Source: an uncultured Balneola sp.
GTDB taxonomy: Bacteria > Bacteroidota > Rhodothermia > Balneolales > Balneolaceae
Assembly: GCA_913058495.1 (NCBI GenBank)
Contig: CAJXQC010000012.1
Coordinates: 41,555 to 105,554 of the forward strand
Direction: 5' to 3'
DNA length: 64,000 nucleotides
Under the pieces are notes generated by a model, which was given only the letters and a program-made list of their open reading frames with translations, searched no databases and was not told the DNA's origin. Positions 46,394 to 56,966 of the stretch are shown piece by piece. Every line of letters starts with the position of its first letter. The first letter of the stretch is position 1. The position numbers and the translations under genes are program-made.

Positions 46394-48820
46394 TCAATAA
46401 ATATCAGGAAACCTGTCTTTTTCACATTCCTGCATAATTCCATACACCGCTTCAAAGATATCCTCTGCATTTGGTTTGCTGAAGTAATCTCCATCCGTGG
46501 CATATGCCGGACGATGTGGCTGAGCTGTTAAACAATGAGGTCGCGAATCCAGATAACGATATCCGCCCTGCTCTTCCACAATGTGTGCCATAATGTATGC
46601 TGCCGCTCCACCCGGAACATCTTCATCTACAACTAACAACCGGTTTGTTTTTTTCAGCGATTCCACGATCATGTGGTTTCTGTCGAAAGGAAGCAGAGTT
46701 CTTACATCTATCAATTCAACTGAAATTCCAGCTTCATCAAACTGAGAAGTCATTCCTTCAATAATATTGAAAGTAGAACCATAAGAGACAATAGTAATAT
46801 CATCGCCTTCTTTAACGATCTCGGGAATTCCGAGCGGAGTAGTAAATTCCCCTAAATTTTCAGGTCGTATTTCTTTCAACCTGTATCCGTTCAACGGTTC
46901 GATAACCATTGCAGGATCATCGCCCTGAATCAACGTGTTATAAAATCCGGCCGCCGAAGTTAAGTTTCTTGGCACACAAATATGCACACCTCTTAGCCCA
47001 TTGATCAAAACACCCATCGGCGAACCTGAATGCCAGATTCCTTCCAGGCGATGTCCACGGGTTCTTACAATTAACGGAGCCGCCTGTCCGCCTTTAGTTC
47101 GGTATCTTAATGAAGCAAGATCATCACTCATTCCCTGAAAACAATACAACACATAATCCAAATACTGTATATCTGCAATCGGACGAAGTCCACGTAACGA
47201 CATCCCAATTCCCTGACCAAGAATAGTAGCCTCCCGAATTCCGGTATCAGAAACACGAATTTCACCGTACTTATCCTGCATACCTTCCAGACCTTTGTTT
47301 ACGTCACCGAGCTTTCCGGCATCCTCACCAAAAACCAATGTATTGGGATATTTTTCAAAGACCTTATCGAAATTATCTCTGATAACAACCCTACCATCAA
47401 CTCTTTTTGAATCATCTGTATACTTCGGCTTGATCTCCTCGATCTTAAGCGGAGAAAATTCTGTCTCGCTGAGCAAGTGAGAATTAAATCGCTCTTTATT
47501 TGCTTCTGTACTTTCGTTTACCCAGTTCTTGATCGTTTCTCTGGTGGAGCTGGTCTTTCCTGCTGTTGCGTATAATGCTTTTCTACCGGCAGAAAGCACA
47601 TCTTTTCTAAATGGATTCTGAACCATTTTCAATCTCTTAATGAGATCATCAATTCCTTCAGCACCGGATTCATCTTTCAGAGAAGCCAGCCATTCCAACA
47701 TCTGCTTTTTATCTTCCTTGATTGGGGAGATGTAATTATCCCACGCTTCTTTTTTGGCTTCTGCGGCTTCTTTGGAAGCTTCTTCTTCCAGCTCTTCTAA
47801 TTTCTTTTTAGTGGCGATCTTATTGTCTAAGATCCAGTCTTTTGTTTTCTGAAGACAGCAAAATTCTTCCTCAAACTTCAAACGCTCTTCATCTTTGTAG
47901 CGCTCATGTGAACCCGAAGTAGAGTGCCCCTGTGGCTGTGTAACTTCATGAACATGAACCAGAACAGGAACGTGCTCTTCACGCGCGATCTTCTCTGCTT
48001 TTTCATAGGCTTCCATCAATCCGGGATAATCCCATGCTTTTGCAGTCAAAATTTCATAGCCCGCCTGATCTTTTGTCCTTTGGAAACCACTGAGCACTTC
48101 AGAAATACTTTCTTTTGTAGTCTGATATTTCTTGGAAACTGAAATTCCCCAGCCATCATCCCAAACCGACATTATCATCGGGACCTGTAAAACTCCGGCT
48201 GCATTTATGGTTTCCCAGAATACACCTTCTGATGTGCTTGCATCACCAATAGTACCGAATGCAATTTCATTTCCTTTGTTCGAAAATTTCTTCCACTCTT
48301 TTCCTTTCAGTGCTTTTTCGTTTCGGTACACTTTGGAAGCCTGAGCCAATCCAAGCAATCTGGACATTTGTCCCGCAGTCGGTGACATATCCGCCGAAGT
48401 ATTCTTCATTTTAGTCTGATCTTTCCAGGTACCGTCTTCATTCAACAAACGTGTAGCAAAGTGAGCGTTCATTTGGCGACCACCTGAACTTGGTTCCAAA
48501 TCTGTATCCGGAGTAGCATACAACTGAGCGAAAAACTGAACCGGTGTAACTCCTTCAATGGCAAGCATAAAAGTTTGATCCCGATAATAGCCGGATCTGA
48601 AATCACCATTCTTGAACACTTTCGACATGGCAATCTGCGGCATTTCTTTACCGTCACCGAAAATACCAAACTTCGCTTTTCCGGTAAGTACTTCTTTCCT
48701 GCCGATCAAAGACATATGTCGGCTCAACCAGCCCAGCTTATAATCAGAAAGAATTTCTTTCTTTTTAGCAGCGCTAAAAGTTGACTTCTTTTTCTTCGTC
48801 TTTGTTTCTGCCATCTTCAA
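46394..48820 (-). CDS. Fused 2-oxoacid dehydrogenase E1 (alpha + beta in one chain)
   Basis: 808 residues. Thiamine-diphosphate enzyme that decarboxylates a 2-oxo acid (branched-chain or pyruvate) for the E2 lipoyl carrier. The alpha half (about 1-400) has the TPP motif GDASTSEGVFWETINAA, the beta half (about 470-808) has FGEDAGKLGDVNKGLEG, SDTGIREATILGQGIGMS and IQYLDYV. In most bacteria these are two subunits; here they are one polypeptide with a Lys/Glu-rich linker (about 330-400). The N-terminus is Lys-rich. No E2 or E3 gene is nearby. The precise substrate cannot be set from sequence alone. Confidence 0.85.
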   Translation of the reverse strand: MKMAETKTKKKKSTFSAAKKKEILSDYKLGWLSRHMSLIGRKEVLTGKAKFGIFGDGKEMPQIAMSKVFKNGDFRSGYYRDQTFMLAIEGVTPVQFFAQLYATPDTDLEPSSGGRQMNAHFATRLLNEDGTWKDQTKMKNTSADMSPTAGQMSRLLGLAQASKVYRNEKALKGKEWKKFSNKGNEIAFGTIGDASTSEGVFWETINAAGVLQVPMIMSVWDDGWGISVSKKYQTTKESISEVLSGFQRTKDQAGYEILTAKAWDYPGLMEAYEKAEKIAREEHVPVLVHVHEVTQPQGHSTSGSHERYKDEERLKFEEEFCCLQKTKDWILDNKIATKKKLEELEEEASKEAAEAKKEAWDNYISPIKEDKKQMLEWLASLKDESGAEGIDDLIKRLKMVQNPFRKDVLSAGRKALYATAGKTSSTRETIKNWVNESTEANKERFNSHLLSETEFSPLKIEEIKPKYTDDSKRVDGRVVIRDNFDKVFEKYPNTLVFGEDAGKLGDVNKGLEGMQDKYGEIRVSDTGIREATILGQGIGMSLRGLRPIADIQYLDYVLYCFQGMSDDLASLRYRTKGGQAAPLIVRTRGHRLEGIWHSGSPMGVLINGLRGVHICVPRNLTSAAGFYNTLIQGDDPAMVIEPLNGYRLKEIRPENLGEFTTPLGIPEIVKEGDDITIVSYGSTFNIIEGMTSQFDEAGISVELIDVRTLLPFDRNHMIVESLKKTNRLLVVDEDVPGGAAAYIMAHIVEEQGGYRYLDSRPHCLTAQPHRPAYATDGDYFSKPNAEDIFEAVYGIMQECEKDRFPDIY

Positions 48821-48880
48821 AAATTATATCGTTCAAAATAAATAGAATAGAGCCCGAATCTGGGGTCTCAATAATACGGG

Positions 48881-48892
48881 AAAAGCGCTTTT
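48881..48892. promoter_or_regulatory. AAAAGCGCTTTT palindrome upstream of the dehydrogenase gene
   Basis: A perfect 12-base palindrome 61 bases upstream of the fused E1 start, identical to the one at 28271-28282 in the glucan control region. The AAGCGCTT core resembles LacI-family operators. Confidence 0.4.
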
Positions 48893-48959
48893 CTTACAAA
48901 AACAGAACATTATTTAATGCCTGATTAACACTAACCCAATAAACACTGTTTGCTGTGAT

Positions 48960-50345
48960 TTACTCTGTAAATCCGCCTTTCGTCATCTTGATGGGGTCCA
49001 GAGCGTTATCCAGTTCCTCATCAGACAGATCTGTCATTTCTTTTGCTACATCTTTCAAAGGTCTGCTTTCGGCAAACGCTTTTTTAGCGATCTTAGCTGC
49101 AAGGTCATAACCAATGATCGGGTTCAAAGCCGTCACTAAGATCGGGTTCCTTCCAACCATATCAGCAATAACATCTTTACTTACTTCCAGTCTTGAAACA
49201 GAACGGTCAGCCAGATTTCTTGCGGCATTTCCAAGTATTTCAACAGACTGAAGTAAATTATGCGCTACCACAGGAAGCATAACATTCAGCTCAAAGTTCC
49301 CTGCTTGTCCTGCAACAGTTATGGTACTGTCATTTCCGATAACCTGTGCACATACCATCGTCAAAGATTCTTCGATCACAGGATTTACTTTACCCGGCAT
49401 AATGGAAGATCCCGGCTGAAGAGCTGCTAATTGAACTTCTCCTAATCCACCGTTTGGACCTGAGTTCATCCAACGCAGATCATTCCCTATCTTCATCAAT
49501 CCAACAGCAATTGTTTTTAACTGTCCTGAAAGTTCTACCGGAGCGTCAACCGTGGCCTGAGCTTCAAAATGGTTTTCAGCTTCTTTGAAATCAATTCCAG
49601 TAAGTTCTGAAACTTTTGCTGCAAAATTCTTACCGAAATCAGCATGTGTGTTAATTCCGGTTCCTACAGCTGTACCGCCTTGTGGTAACTCCGTCATTCT
49701 GACTAGTGCTGATTTAACTCGCTCTATTCCCAGATCAACCTGACGTGCATATCCACCAAATTCCTGCTCAATAGTTACAGGCATAGCATCCATCAAGTGT
49801 GTACGCCCTGTTTTTACTACATCAGCATATTCTTTTCCTTTGCTGATGAACGTATCACGCAGATGCTCAAGCGCCGGAATCAGGTTATTTGTAACTGCCA
49901 GAACAGCGGATATTCTGATGGCAGTAGGAATTACATCATTGGAACTTTGACCAAAATTCACATGGTCATTCGGATGAATTCCAAGGTCTTCGCTCAACTC
50001 GTTTGCCCGATGAGAGATCATCTCATTGGCATTCATATTTGATGACGTTCCTGAACCGGTCTGGAAAATATCGATAACGAACTCTTTATCGTGCTTTCCG
50101 TCAATTACTTCCTGAGCTGCTTCAGAAATAGCATCAGCGATATCTTTGTCTAAAAGATCCAATCCTGAATTGGTATGTGCTGCCGATTTCTTTACATATC
50201 CCAATGCCTGAATAAATTCACGGCTGAAACGAATACCGCTTATTGGAAAGTTATCGTGTGCACGTTGGGTTTGGGCTCCGTAAAGTGCGTCTTTTGGCAC
50301 CTTAACTTCTCCCATAGAATCTTTTTCAATTCTGAAATCGCTCAT
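48960..50345 (-). CDS. fumC: Fumarate hydratase class II
   Basis: 461 residues, cytoplasmic, TCA cycle: interconverts fumarate and malate. The signature GSSIMPGKVNP is at residues 312-322 with the mobile-loop catalytic Ser, the catalytic His is in GRTHLMDAMP (about 180-189), and TGSGTSSNMNANE (96-108) is complete. Full family length. No iron-sulfur Cys. It lies alone between the E1 gene and the AraC-type regulator. Confidence 0.96.
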   Translation of the reverse strand: MSDFRIEKDSMGEVKVPKDALYGAQTQRAHDNFPISGIRFSREFIQALGYVKKSAAHTNSGLDLLDKDIADAISEAAQEVIDGKHDKEFVIDIFQTGSGTSSNMNANEMISHRANELSEDLGIHPNDHVNFGQSSNDVIPTAIRISAVLAVTNNLIPALEHLRDTFISKGKEYADVVKTGRTHLMDAMPVTIEQEFGGYARQVDLGIERVKSALVRMTELPQGGTAVGTGINTHADFGKNFAAKVSELTGIDFKEAENHFEAQATVDAPVELSGQLKTIAVGLMKIGNDLRWMNSGPNGGLGEVQLAALQPGSSIMPGKVNPVIEESLTMVCAQVIGNDSTITVAGQAGNFELNVMLPVVAHNLLQSVEILGNAARNLADRSVSRLEVSKDVIADMVGRNPILVTALNPIIGYDLAAKIAKKAFAESRPLKDVAKEMTDLSDEELDNALDPIKMTKGGFTE

Positions 50346-50470
50346 AGTCTCATCAAGTTTTTAAGTTCTCTAAAAGATAACACTTTTATTAATGATGAGC
50401 AGGCAAGAATCGGTTGAATTCTATTCCTTAGAATTTGGTTACATTTAGCAGAATTAAAACAATTACCCCT

Positions 50471-51043
50471 GTGAGTGCTATTTCTGAAATTCGAATAAAA
50501 AACATGGTGTGTGACCGCTGTATAAAAGTGGTTCGGCAAAAATTGGAAGAACAAGATCTGCCAGTTCAACAGATAGAGTTAGGTAGAGTGCAATTCGATA
50601 ACCCGGTAGAAATCGATAACACAGCACTTGCAAAAATATTGGAAGAAGAAGGATTTGAATTAATTGATGATGAAACTTCCAGGCTTATCTCCAGAATCAA
50701 AATTTCTGTGATCAATCACATACATCATCATACGACGGGGGAATCATTCCATAACCTTACCGACTATCTGGAAAAAGAGATCGGTAAAAGTTACTCCAGT
50801 TTAAGTACACTCTTCTCAAAAAATGAAGGACGAACCATAGAGAAATACTCTATTCAGCAGCGAATAGAACGAGTGAAAGAGTTGCTTATCTATGGTGAGA
50901 AAACAGTAAGCGAGATCGCTCATGAATTGGGTTACAGCAGCACGCAATATTTGTCCAATCAGTTTAAAAGCGAAACAGGTCTCACTCCTACTGAATTCAG
51001 AAAACTAATCACTTCAAAAAGAAAGCCTTTGGATGAGGTTTAG
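50471..51043 (+). CDS. AraC-type regulator with N-terminal HMA-like metal-binding domain
   Basis: About 190 residues from the GTG at 50471; a TTG at 50435 would add 12 residues unlike the fold. Residues 5-75 form a ferredoxin-like HMA domain with the metal-binding pair MVCDRC (Cys14, Cys17), KVVRQKLEEQ and ALAKILEEEGFELI. Residues about 85-185 carry an AraC HTH (TVSEIAHELGYSSTQYLSNQFKSETGLTPTEFRK). It should be a cytoplasmic regulator responding to copper or another soft metal. The target is not evident; no metal pump is nearby. Confidence 0.85.
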   Translation: MSAISEIRIKNMVCDRCIKVVRQKLEEQDLPVQQIELGRVQFDNPVEIDNTALAKILEEEGFELIDDETSRLISRIKISVINHIHHHTTGESFHNLTDYLEKEIGKSYSSLSTLFSKNEGRTIEKYSIQQRIERVKELLIYGEKTVSEIAHELGYSSTQYLSNQFKSETGLTPTEFRKLITSKRKPLDEV

Positions 51044-51064
51044 GCTTGATCTGTTACATGATCT

Positions 51065-51673
51065 TTATTTCAGATGTGAGATCATATTTAATTCCACAGC
51101 TGTATATTTATTTTCTTGCCACGTAATGTAATTTATTGCCCCGTTCTGATGTTCAATTTGATGCATATTCTTTAAACCCAATCCTAACCATTCTGATAGT
51201 AAGATTCTGATCAACCTTCCGTGAAGAATAAATACAATACATTCATCATCAGACAATTTAAGGATCTCTTCTGCTTTTGAATTGGCTCGTTTAAAAACCT
51301 GAATCGGAGTCTCTCCATTTTTAGGCACGGTCTCAAGTTTTCCCGAACTCCAACTTTCATGTAGATGAACCAAGTCTGACTTAACTTCATTAAATGATTT
51401 ACCTTCCAAATCTCCAAAATCCATTTCATCAAGCTCTGTGTATGCTTCCGGTTTCAAGTTGAATAACCTGCACAAAGGTTCTGCGGATTCCTTAGCTCTT
51501 TTTAAACTACTGGTTATAATTTTGGAAACCGGCTTATCTTTCAAATAAACGCTGATTGCGTCGGCTTGTTTACGACCTGTATCATTTAATGAAGCATTGA
51601 TCCCTCTTCCCTGCATCAGGTGAGATTTGTTGAATTTGGTTTCCCCGTGACGAATTATATACAGTTGCTTCAT
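51065..51673 (-). CDS. Histidine phosphatase superfamily (phosphoglycerate mutase-like)
   Basis: 202 residues. The phosphohistidine motif IIRHGETKFN is at the N-terminus, followed by LNDTGRKQAD, TSSLKRAKESAE, LDEMDFGDLEGK and the second His in ILHGRLIRILL. Likely a phosphatase such as those for alpha-ribazole phosphate or sugar phosphates rather than a mutase. Its start overlaps the upstream lipoprotein stop by 4 bases; last gene of the comF operon. Confidence 0.9.
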   Translation of the reverse strand: MKQLYIIRHGETKFNKSHLMQGRGINASLNDTGRKQADAISVYLKDKPVSKIITSSLKRAKESAEPLCRLFNLKPEAYTELDEMDFGDLEGKSFNEVKSDLVHLHESWSSGKLETVPKNGETPIQVFKRANSKAEEILKLSDDECIVFILHGRLIRILLSEWLGLGLKNMHQIEHQNGAINYITWQENKYTAVELNMISHLK

Positions 51674-52263
51674 AAACGGAGTGAGATATCAAATGCATCA
51701 AAATATAGACTTTGGTACAGCTTTCTGAGTCCCGACCTGAAAGTTTCTACCTGATATTCTGTAATTCTTTTTTCGCTTGGCTTCATAAACTTGATCGGAT
51801 CTTCAGGAAAAATGACTGAAGCCATATTAACTACAGCTTTTTTAACTTCAGATGATACAATTTGACCATCAATAACAATATCAGCTTTCAAATTCATAAC
51901 ATAAACAGGTCCCGGCTTCAAAAAATTAAAAGTAAACTTTCCTCTTTTTACTGTAATCTCTTTTATATCAAAAATAATATCTGGAGATTCTGTACTCTCT
52001 ACCTGCTTTAAATCCCCCGTTTGGTTTTTATACCCTGTTATCACCTGACCTAAAATTCGTTTTCCAATCTCATCTGGTAAATTGAGTTCCACAATACTTT
52101 CTTGTGCATCATCAGCAAACCACTTTGATGGATCACCAAGATCAGCTTCAGATGCATTCAAAGATACAGTTCTGGCATTTGTATTATTTGAGACTACAGA
52201 TGCTGTTGATGAACAACCGGTAAGAACAAATAAACAGAGTCCTGCAAAAAATAACTTTCTCAC
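51670..52263 (-). CDS. Lipoprotein of unknown function
   Basis: 197 residues with a clear lipoprotein signal (LFVLTGC, Cys about residue 17). The mature part has alternating beta strands (IIFDIKEITVKRGKFTFNFL, VYVMNLKADIVIDGQIVSS), consistent with a DUF-type outer-membrane-associated lipoprotein. It overlaps both neighbours by 4 bases. No family recognised. Confidence 0.7.
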   Translation of the reverse strand: MRKLFFAGLCLFVLTGCSSTASVVSNNTNARTVSLNASEADLGDPSKWFADDAQESIVELNLPDEIGKRILGQVITGYKNQTGDLKQVESTESPDIIFDIKEITVKRGKFTFNFLKPGPVYVMNLKADIVIDGQIVSSEVKKAVVNMASVIFPEDPIKFMKPSEKRITEYQVETFRSGLRKLYQSLYFDAFDISLRL

Positions 52264-52907
52264 TTGTTCTTCTTTCTTGTTTTATGATAATTTATAGTCT
52301 TGAAAAGCGAATCCTGCATATTTTGAATATTTCCGGAGTAAAGCCCTTCTTTGATTCCATATCTCACCAATAGCATATTAAGAATTCTGTCCTGACGAGC
52401 TGCTTTTTGCGCACTTCTCTTTGATGAGATCCATGTAAGAAACATTTTTAGCAACCCCACTTTAAATAGAAAGAACAATCCAAGTCCAACCCACATTGGA
52501 GTTTGATTTCCCTGCATTGATAAATAAATCAATGAAGCAGCTGTAGCAACATATAAGAAACCATCAAAATGAAATAACCTCGCCACTGCATTTAAAACAG
52601 GGGTTACAAATGCGCTTGTGTTATAATACCAAAACAAAAAAAATAACAAAGCTATCCCCGCAGATATAAAAGCATCAGCACCAAGAAGTACAAGTACCAA
52701 ATAAAGGATGAGAGATAGTCCGTTTGAACTGCTTACCCAGTGATCTGCATTCTTTATGATTTTCTCGATTTCATATTTTTTCAGCAATCCGGGAATATAC
52801 TGCTGAATAGCTTCACTGGTTGTATGATACCAGTTCCCATTTGATGTAGTGATCCCATCTGGGAGTTCCACCATATTCCATTCAAATTTAGATACTTTTC
52901 TACTCAT
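52260..52907 (-). CDS. Membrane protein of unknown function
   Basis: 215 residues. A soluble N-terminus (about 1-55) is followed by about four hydrophobic segments between 60 and 165 (LSLILYLVLVLLGADAF, ALLFFLFWYYNTSAF, LYVATAASLIYLS, WVGLGLFFLFKVGLL) and a basic cytoplasmic tail. It overlaps the next lipoprotein gene by 4 bases. Role unknown. Confidence 0.7.
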   Translation of the reverse strand: MSRKVSKFEWNMVELPDGITTSNGNWYHTTSEAIQQYIPGLLKKYEIEKIIKNADHWVSSSNGLSLILYLVLVLLGADAFISAGIALLFFLFWYYNTSAFVTPVLNAVARLFHFDGFLYVATAASLIYLSMQGNQTPMWVGLGLFFLFKVGLLKMFLTWISSKRSAQKAARQDRILNMLLVRYGIKEGLYSGNIQNMQDSLFKTINYHKTRKKNK

Positions 52908-52938
52908 TTTTCAAATATAGCCTAAACAATAACCGAAT

Positions 52939-53637
52939 TCATGCCTGAGCTACAGTTACTATAAAAATTTTACCTGCTTTAGCTCTTTCTAGCTCGGTCA
53001 CCAATTCAAAGGCCGTTGCTCCGGTTGTAAATACGTCATCAATAATTATTATGTTTTTTCCTGATATTTCTTTTTCCTGTGCAACTCTAAAAGCATTTGC
53101 AATATTTTCTCTTCTCTTGTTCAGCGTAAATCCTGTTTGAGTTTTTGTATTCTTGACACGCTCTACCTCTCCTTTTTTCAGTATATCGTACTCCATCTTA
53201 CTTGAAAACCCTTTGGCTATAAAAAAAGCCTGATTAAAACCTCTGAGTTTTCTTTTTTTGCGATGAAGCGGCACCGGTAAAATTCTTGTCTCATTAGCAT
53301 TGAATGAATTCAGTATTTGCTCATTTTTTATGGTGTTTCCCAAAATAACACCCAAGTCCTCTCCTACCCCTGTTAACCGATGATATTTCAATTTGTGCAA
53401 TAGATCCTGTAAGTATCCGCCTTTATCAAATTGCCATAAAGCGAAACGACCTGCTACAGATTCAGGTAAATTTATTTTATCTGCTCTTCCGCTAACTGCG
53501 CGCTCAAATCTATTTTGGGAACAATCATTACATATAAAATTCTGTCTTTTAGATAGAGAAAAGCCACAAATAGCACATACTTTCGGAAACATAAGTTCCG
53601 AAATCGAACTCCTTATATAGTTAATTACCTGTTCCAA
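52939..53637 (-). CDS. comF: ComF family protein (phosphoribosyltransferase-like)
   Basis: 232 residues. An N-terminal zinc-type cluster (CAICGFSLSKRQNFICNDCS) and a C-terminal type I phosphoribosyltransferase domain with the PRPP-binding IIIDDVFTTGAT. ComF proteins take part in DNA uptake and transformation in several bacteria. First gene of a four-gene minus-strand operon (comF, membrane protein, lipoprotein, histidine phosphatase), with a 31-base gap to the next. Confidence 0.92.
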   Translation of the reverse strand: MEQVINYIRSSISELMFPKVCAICGFSLSKRQNFICNDCSQNRFERAVSGRADKINLPESVAGRFALWQFDKGGYLQDLLHKLKYHRLTGVGEDLGVILGNTIKNEQILNSFNANETRILPVPLHRKKRKLRGFNQAFFIAKGFSSKMEYDILKKGEVERVKNTKTQTGFTLNKRRENIANAFRVAQEKEISGKNIIIIDDVFTTGATAFELVTELERAKAGKIFIVTVAQA

Positions 53638-53735
53638 TAAATTTCATTTTAATTAACAAAAATTGCTTTTGCAGTCTACTTTAATTACTTAGTTTGCTTC
53701 AACAATTACAAAAGGAATTAATTAAGCCGTTTACT

Positions 53736-54824
53736 ATGTCTTTGGGCAGTGATCTTGAAACAATACGGAAGGAAAAAAACCTCAGTCTCGAAGATATTTT
53801 TGAGGTAACGAAGATTCCGGTACATACTTTAAATTCTATCGAAAAAGACACTCTTTTTAAGAGTTCAAGCGAAAGTAAAACTTATTTACGTAGCTTTGTT
53901 CGGTCATATGCTAAAGCTCTGAAAATAACCGATGCTAATATTCTAAAAGCGTTGGAAGCTACAGAAAATGGCACTTATGACCATGACTTGATCAAGCTTA
54001 TCAATCCCGAGACCCTATCAGAAGCATATAGTCTTAAGAAAGACAAAGTGGAAGTAGATAATGAAAAAAGCATTAATCCGGAAGAGCTCTCAGCTGATAC
54101 TTATCAGAAGGAAATTGATTCCAGTAATGAAAAAATAATTAAAGAAGAACCAAAAACTACCCGACCTACAGTTGATACCATTAACTGGGCAGACATGAGC
54201 AAGAAAGTATATGCTTCCCCTGCAAATTCTAAAATCGGTTTGTTATTAATTCTAATTCTGATAATTGGTGGTCTTGGCACGGCAGGATATTTCTACGGAG
54301 GAGACCTTATTGGAATGTTTTCTTCAGAAGAAGTTTCAGAACCCCCAACAACTGCACAGGATCCTGTTACATCAAACCAGGATGTAACTACTGTTCCAAA
54401 CGATTCAACAACTGTAGACGATAATTCTCAAAACAACTCCCTGAATACATCCGAAAACCTTGTCCTTCCTGAAACCTTAACTGTGGTTCTATATGCGGCT
54501 TATGACAAACTTGAACCTGTTCGTGTAACCAGTGATTTTAATAATCGAACTAATCCTTTTTGGATGGACCAGGGTGAAGCTTACTATTTTGATTTTACGG
54601 ACAGTCTAAGAGTCAGAGGTCAATACTCCCGCTTTTTACTGATGTATAATGGAAATGTGATCAATAATCCTCGCCAAAATCACTTTGATCCGGATTTTGA
54701 TTCTATTGTTCTCACAAGAGAAATTTTAAGCGCTCCTGAGTATCAGCAAAACTCAACAGACAACTTTCCTCCAAACCTTGGGGTAGCCGCTCCGGACAGC
54801 ATCATCTACAGAATCCAATTTTAG
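53736..54824 (+). CDS. RodZ-like protein: HTH domain, transmembrane helix, DUF4115-like tail
   Basis: About 362 residues from the ATG at 53736 (MSLGSDLETIR); a TTG at 53694 is less likely. Cro-type HTH at about 5-65 (LSLEDIFEVTKIPVHTLNSIEKD), an acidic linker, a single transmembrane helix (about 165-188), a Ser/Thr/Asn-rich periplasmic linker and a C-terminal beta domain of the DUF4115 type. This layout is that of RodZ, which links MreB to the cell wall machinery. Located 6 bases before ligA. Confidence 0.85.
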   Translation: MSLGSDLETIRKEKNLSLEDIFEVTKIPVHTLNSIEKDTLFKSSSESKTYLRSFVRSYAKALKITDANILKALEATENGTYDHDLIKLINPETLSEAYSLKKDKVEVDNEKSINPEELSADTYQKEIDSSNEKIIKEEPKTTRPTVDTINWADMSKKVYASPANSKIGLLLILILIIGGLGTAGYFYGGDLIGMFSSEEVSEPPTTAQDPVTSNQDVTTVPNDSTTVDDNSQNNSLNTSENLVLPETLTVVLYAAYDKLEPVRVTSDFNNRTNPFWMDQGEAYYFDFTDSLRVRGQYSRFLLMYNGNVINNPRQNHFDPDFDSIVLTREILSAPEYQQNSTDNFPPNLGVAAPDSIIYRIQF

Positions 54825-56831
<2,007 letters not shown>

Positions 56832-56837
56832 CAACTT

Positions 56838-56923
56838 TGTCATTTCGAAGGAGCTTGCCGACAGAGAAATCTGCAAATCCATTTAAAATATCTATGGATT
56901 TCTCACATTCGTTCGAAATGACA
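56838..56923. repeat. REP/MITE-like palindromic repeat, copy 1
   Basis: 86 bases bounded by perfect 12-base inverted ends (TGTCATTTCGAA and TTCGAAATGACA). Inside are a second stem-like pair (GAGAAATCT / GGATTTCTC). It starts 7 bases after the ligA stop. Copy 2 is at 58187-58273. Confidence 0.85.
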
Positions 56924-56966
56924 GCCCCGTTTTAGTATATTTCATGTAAAATAAACTCTGCTGCTA

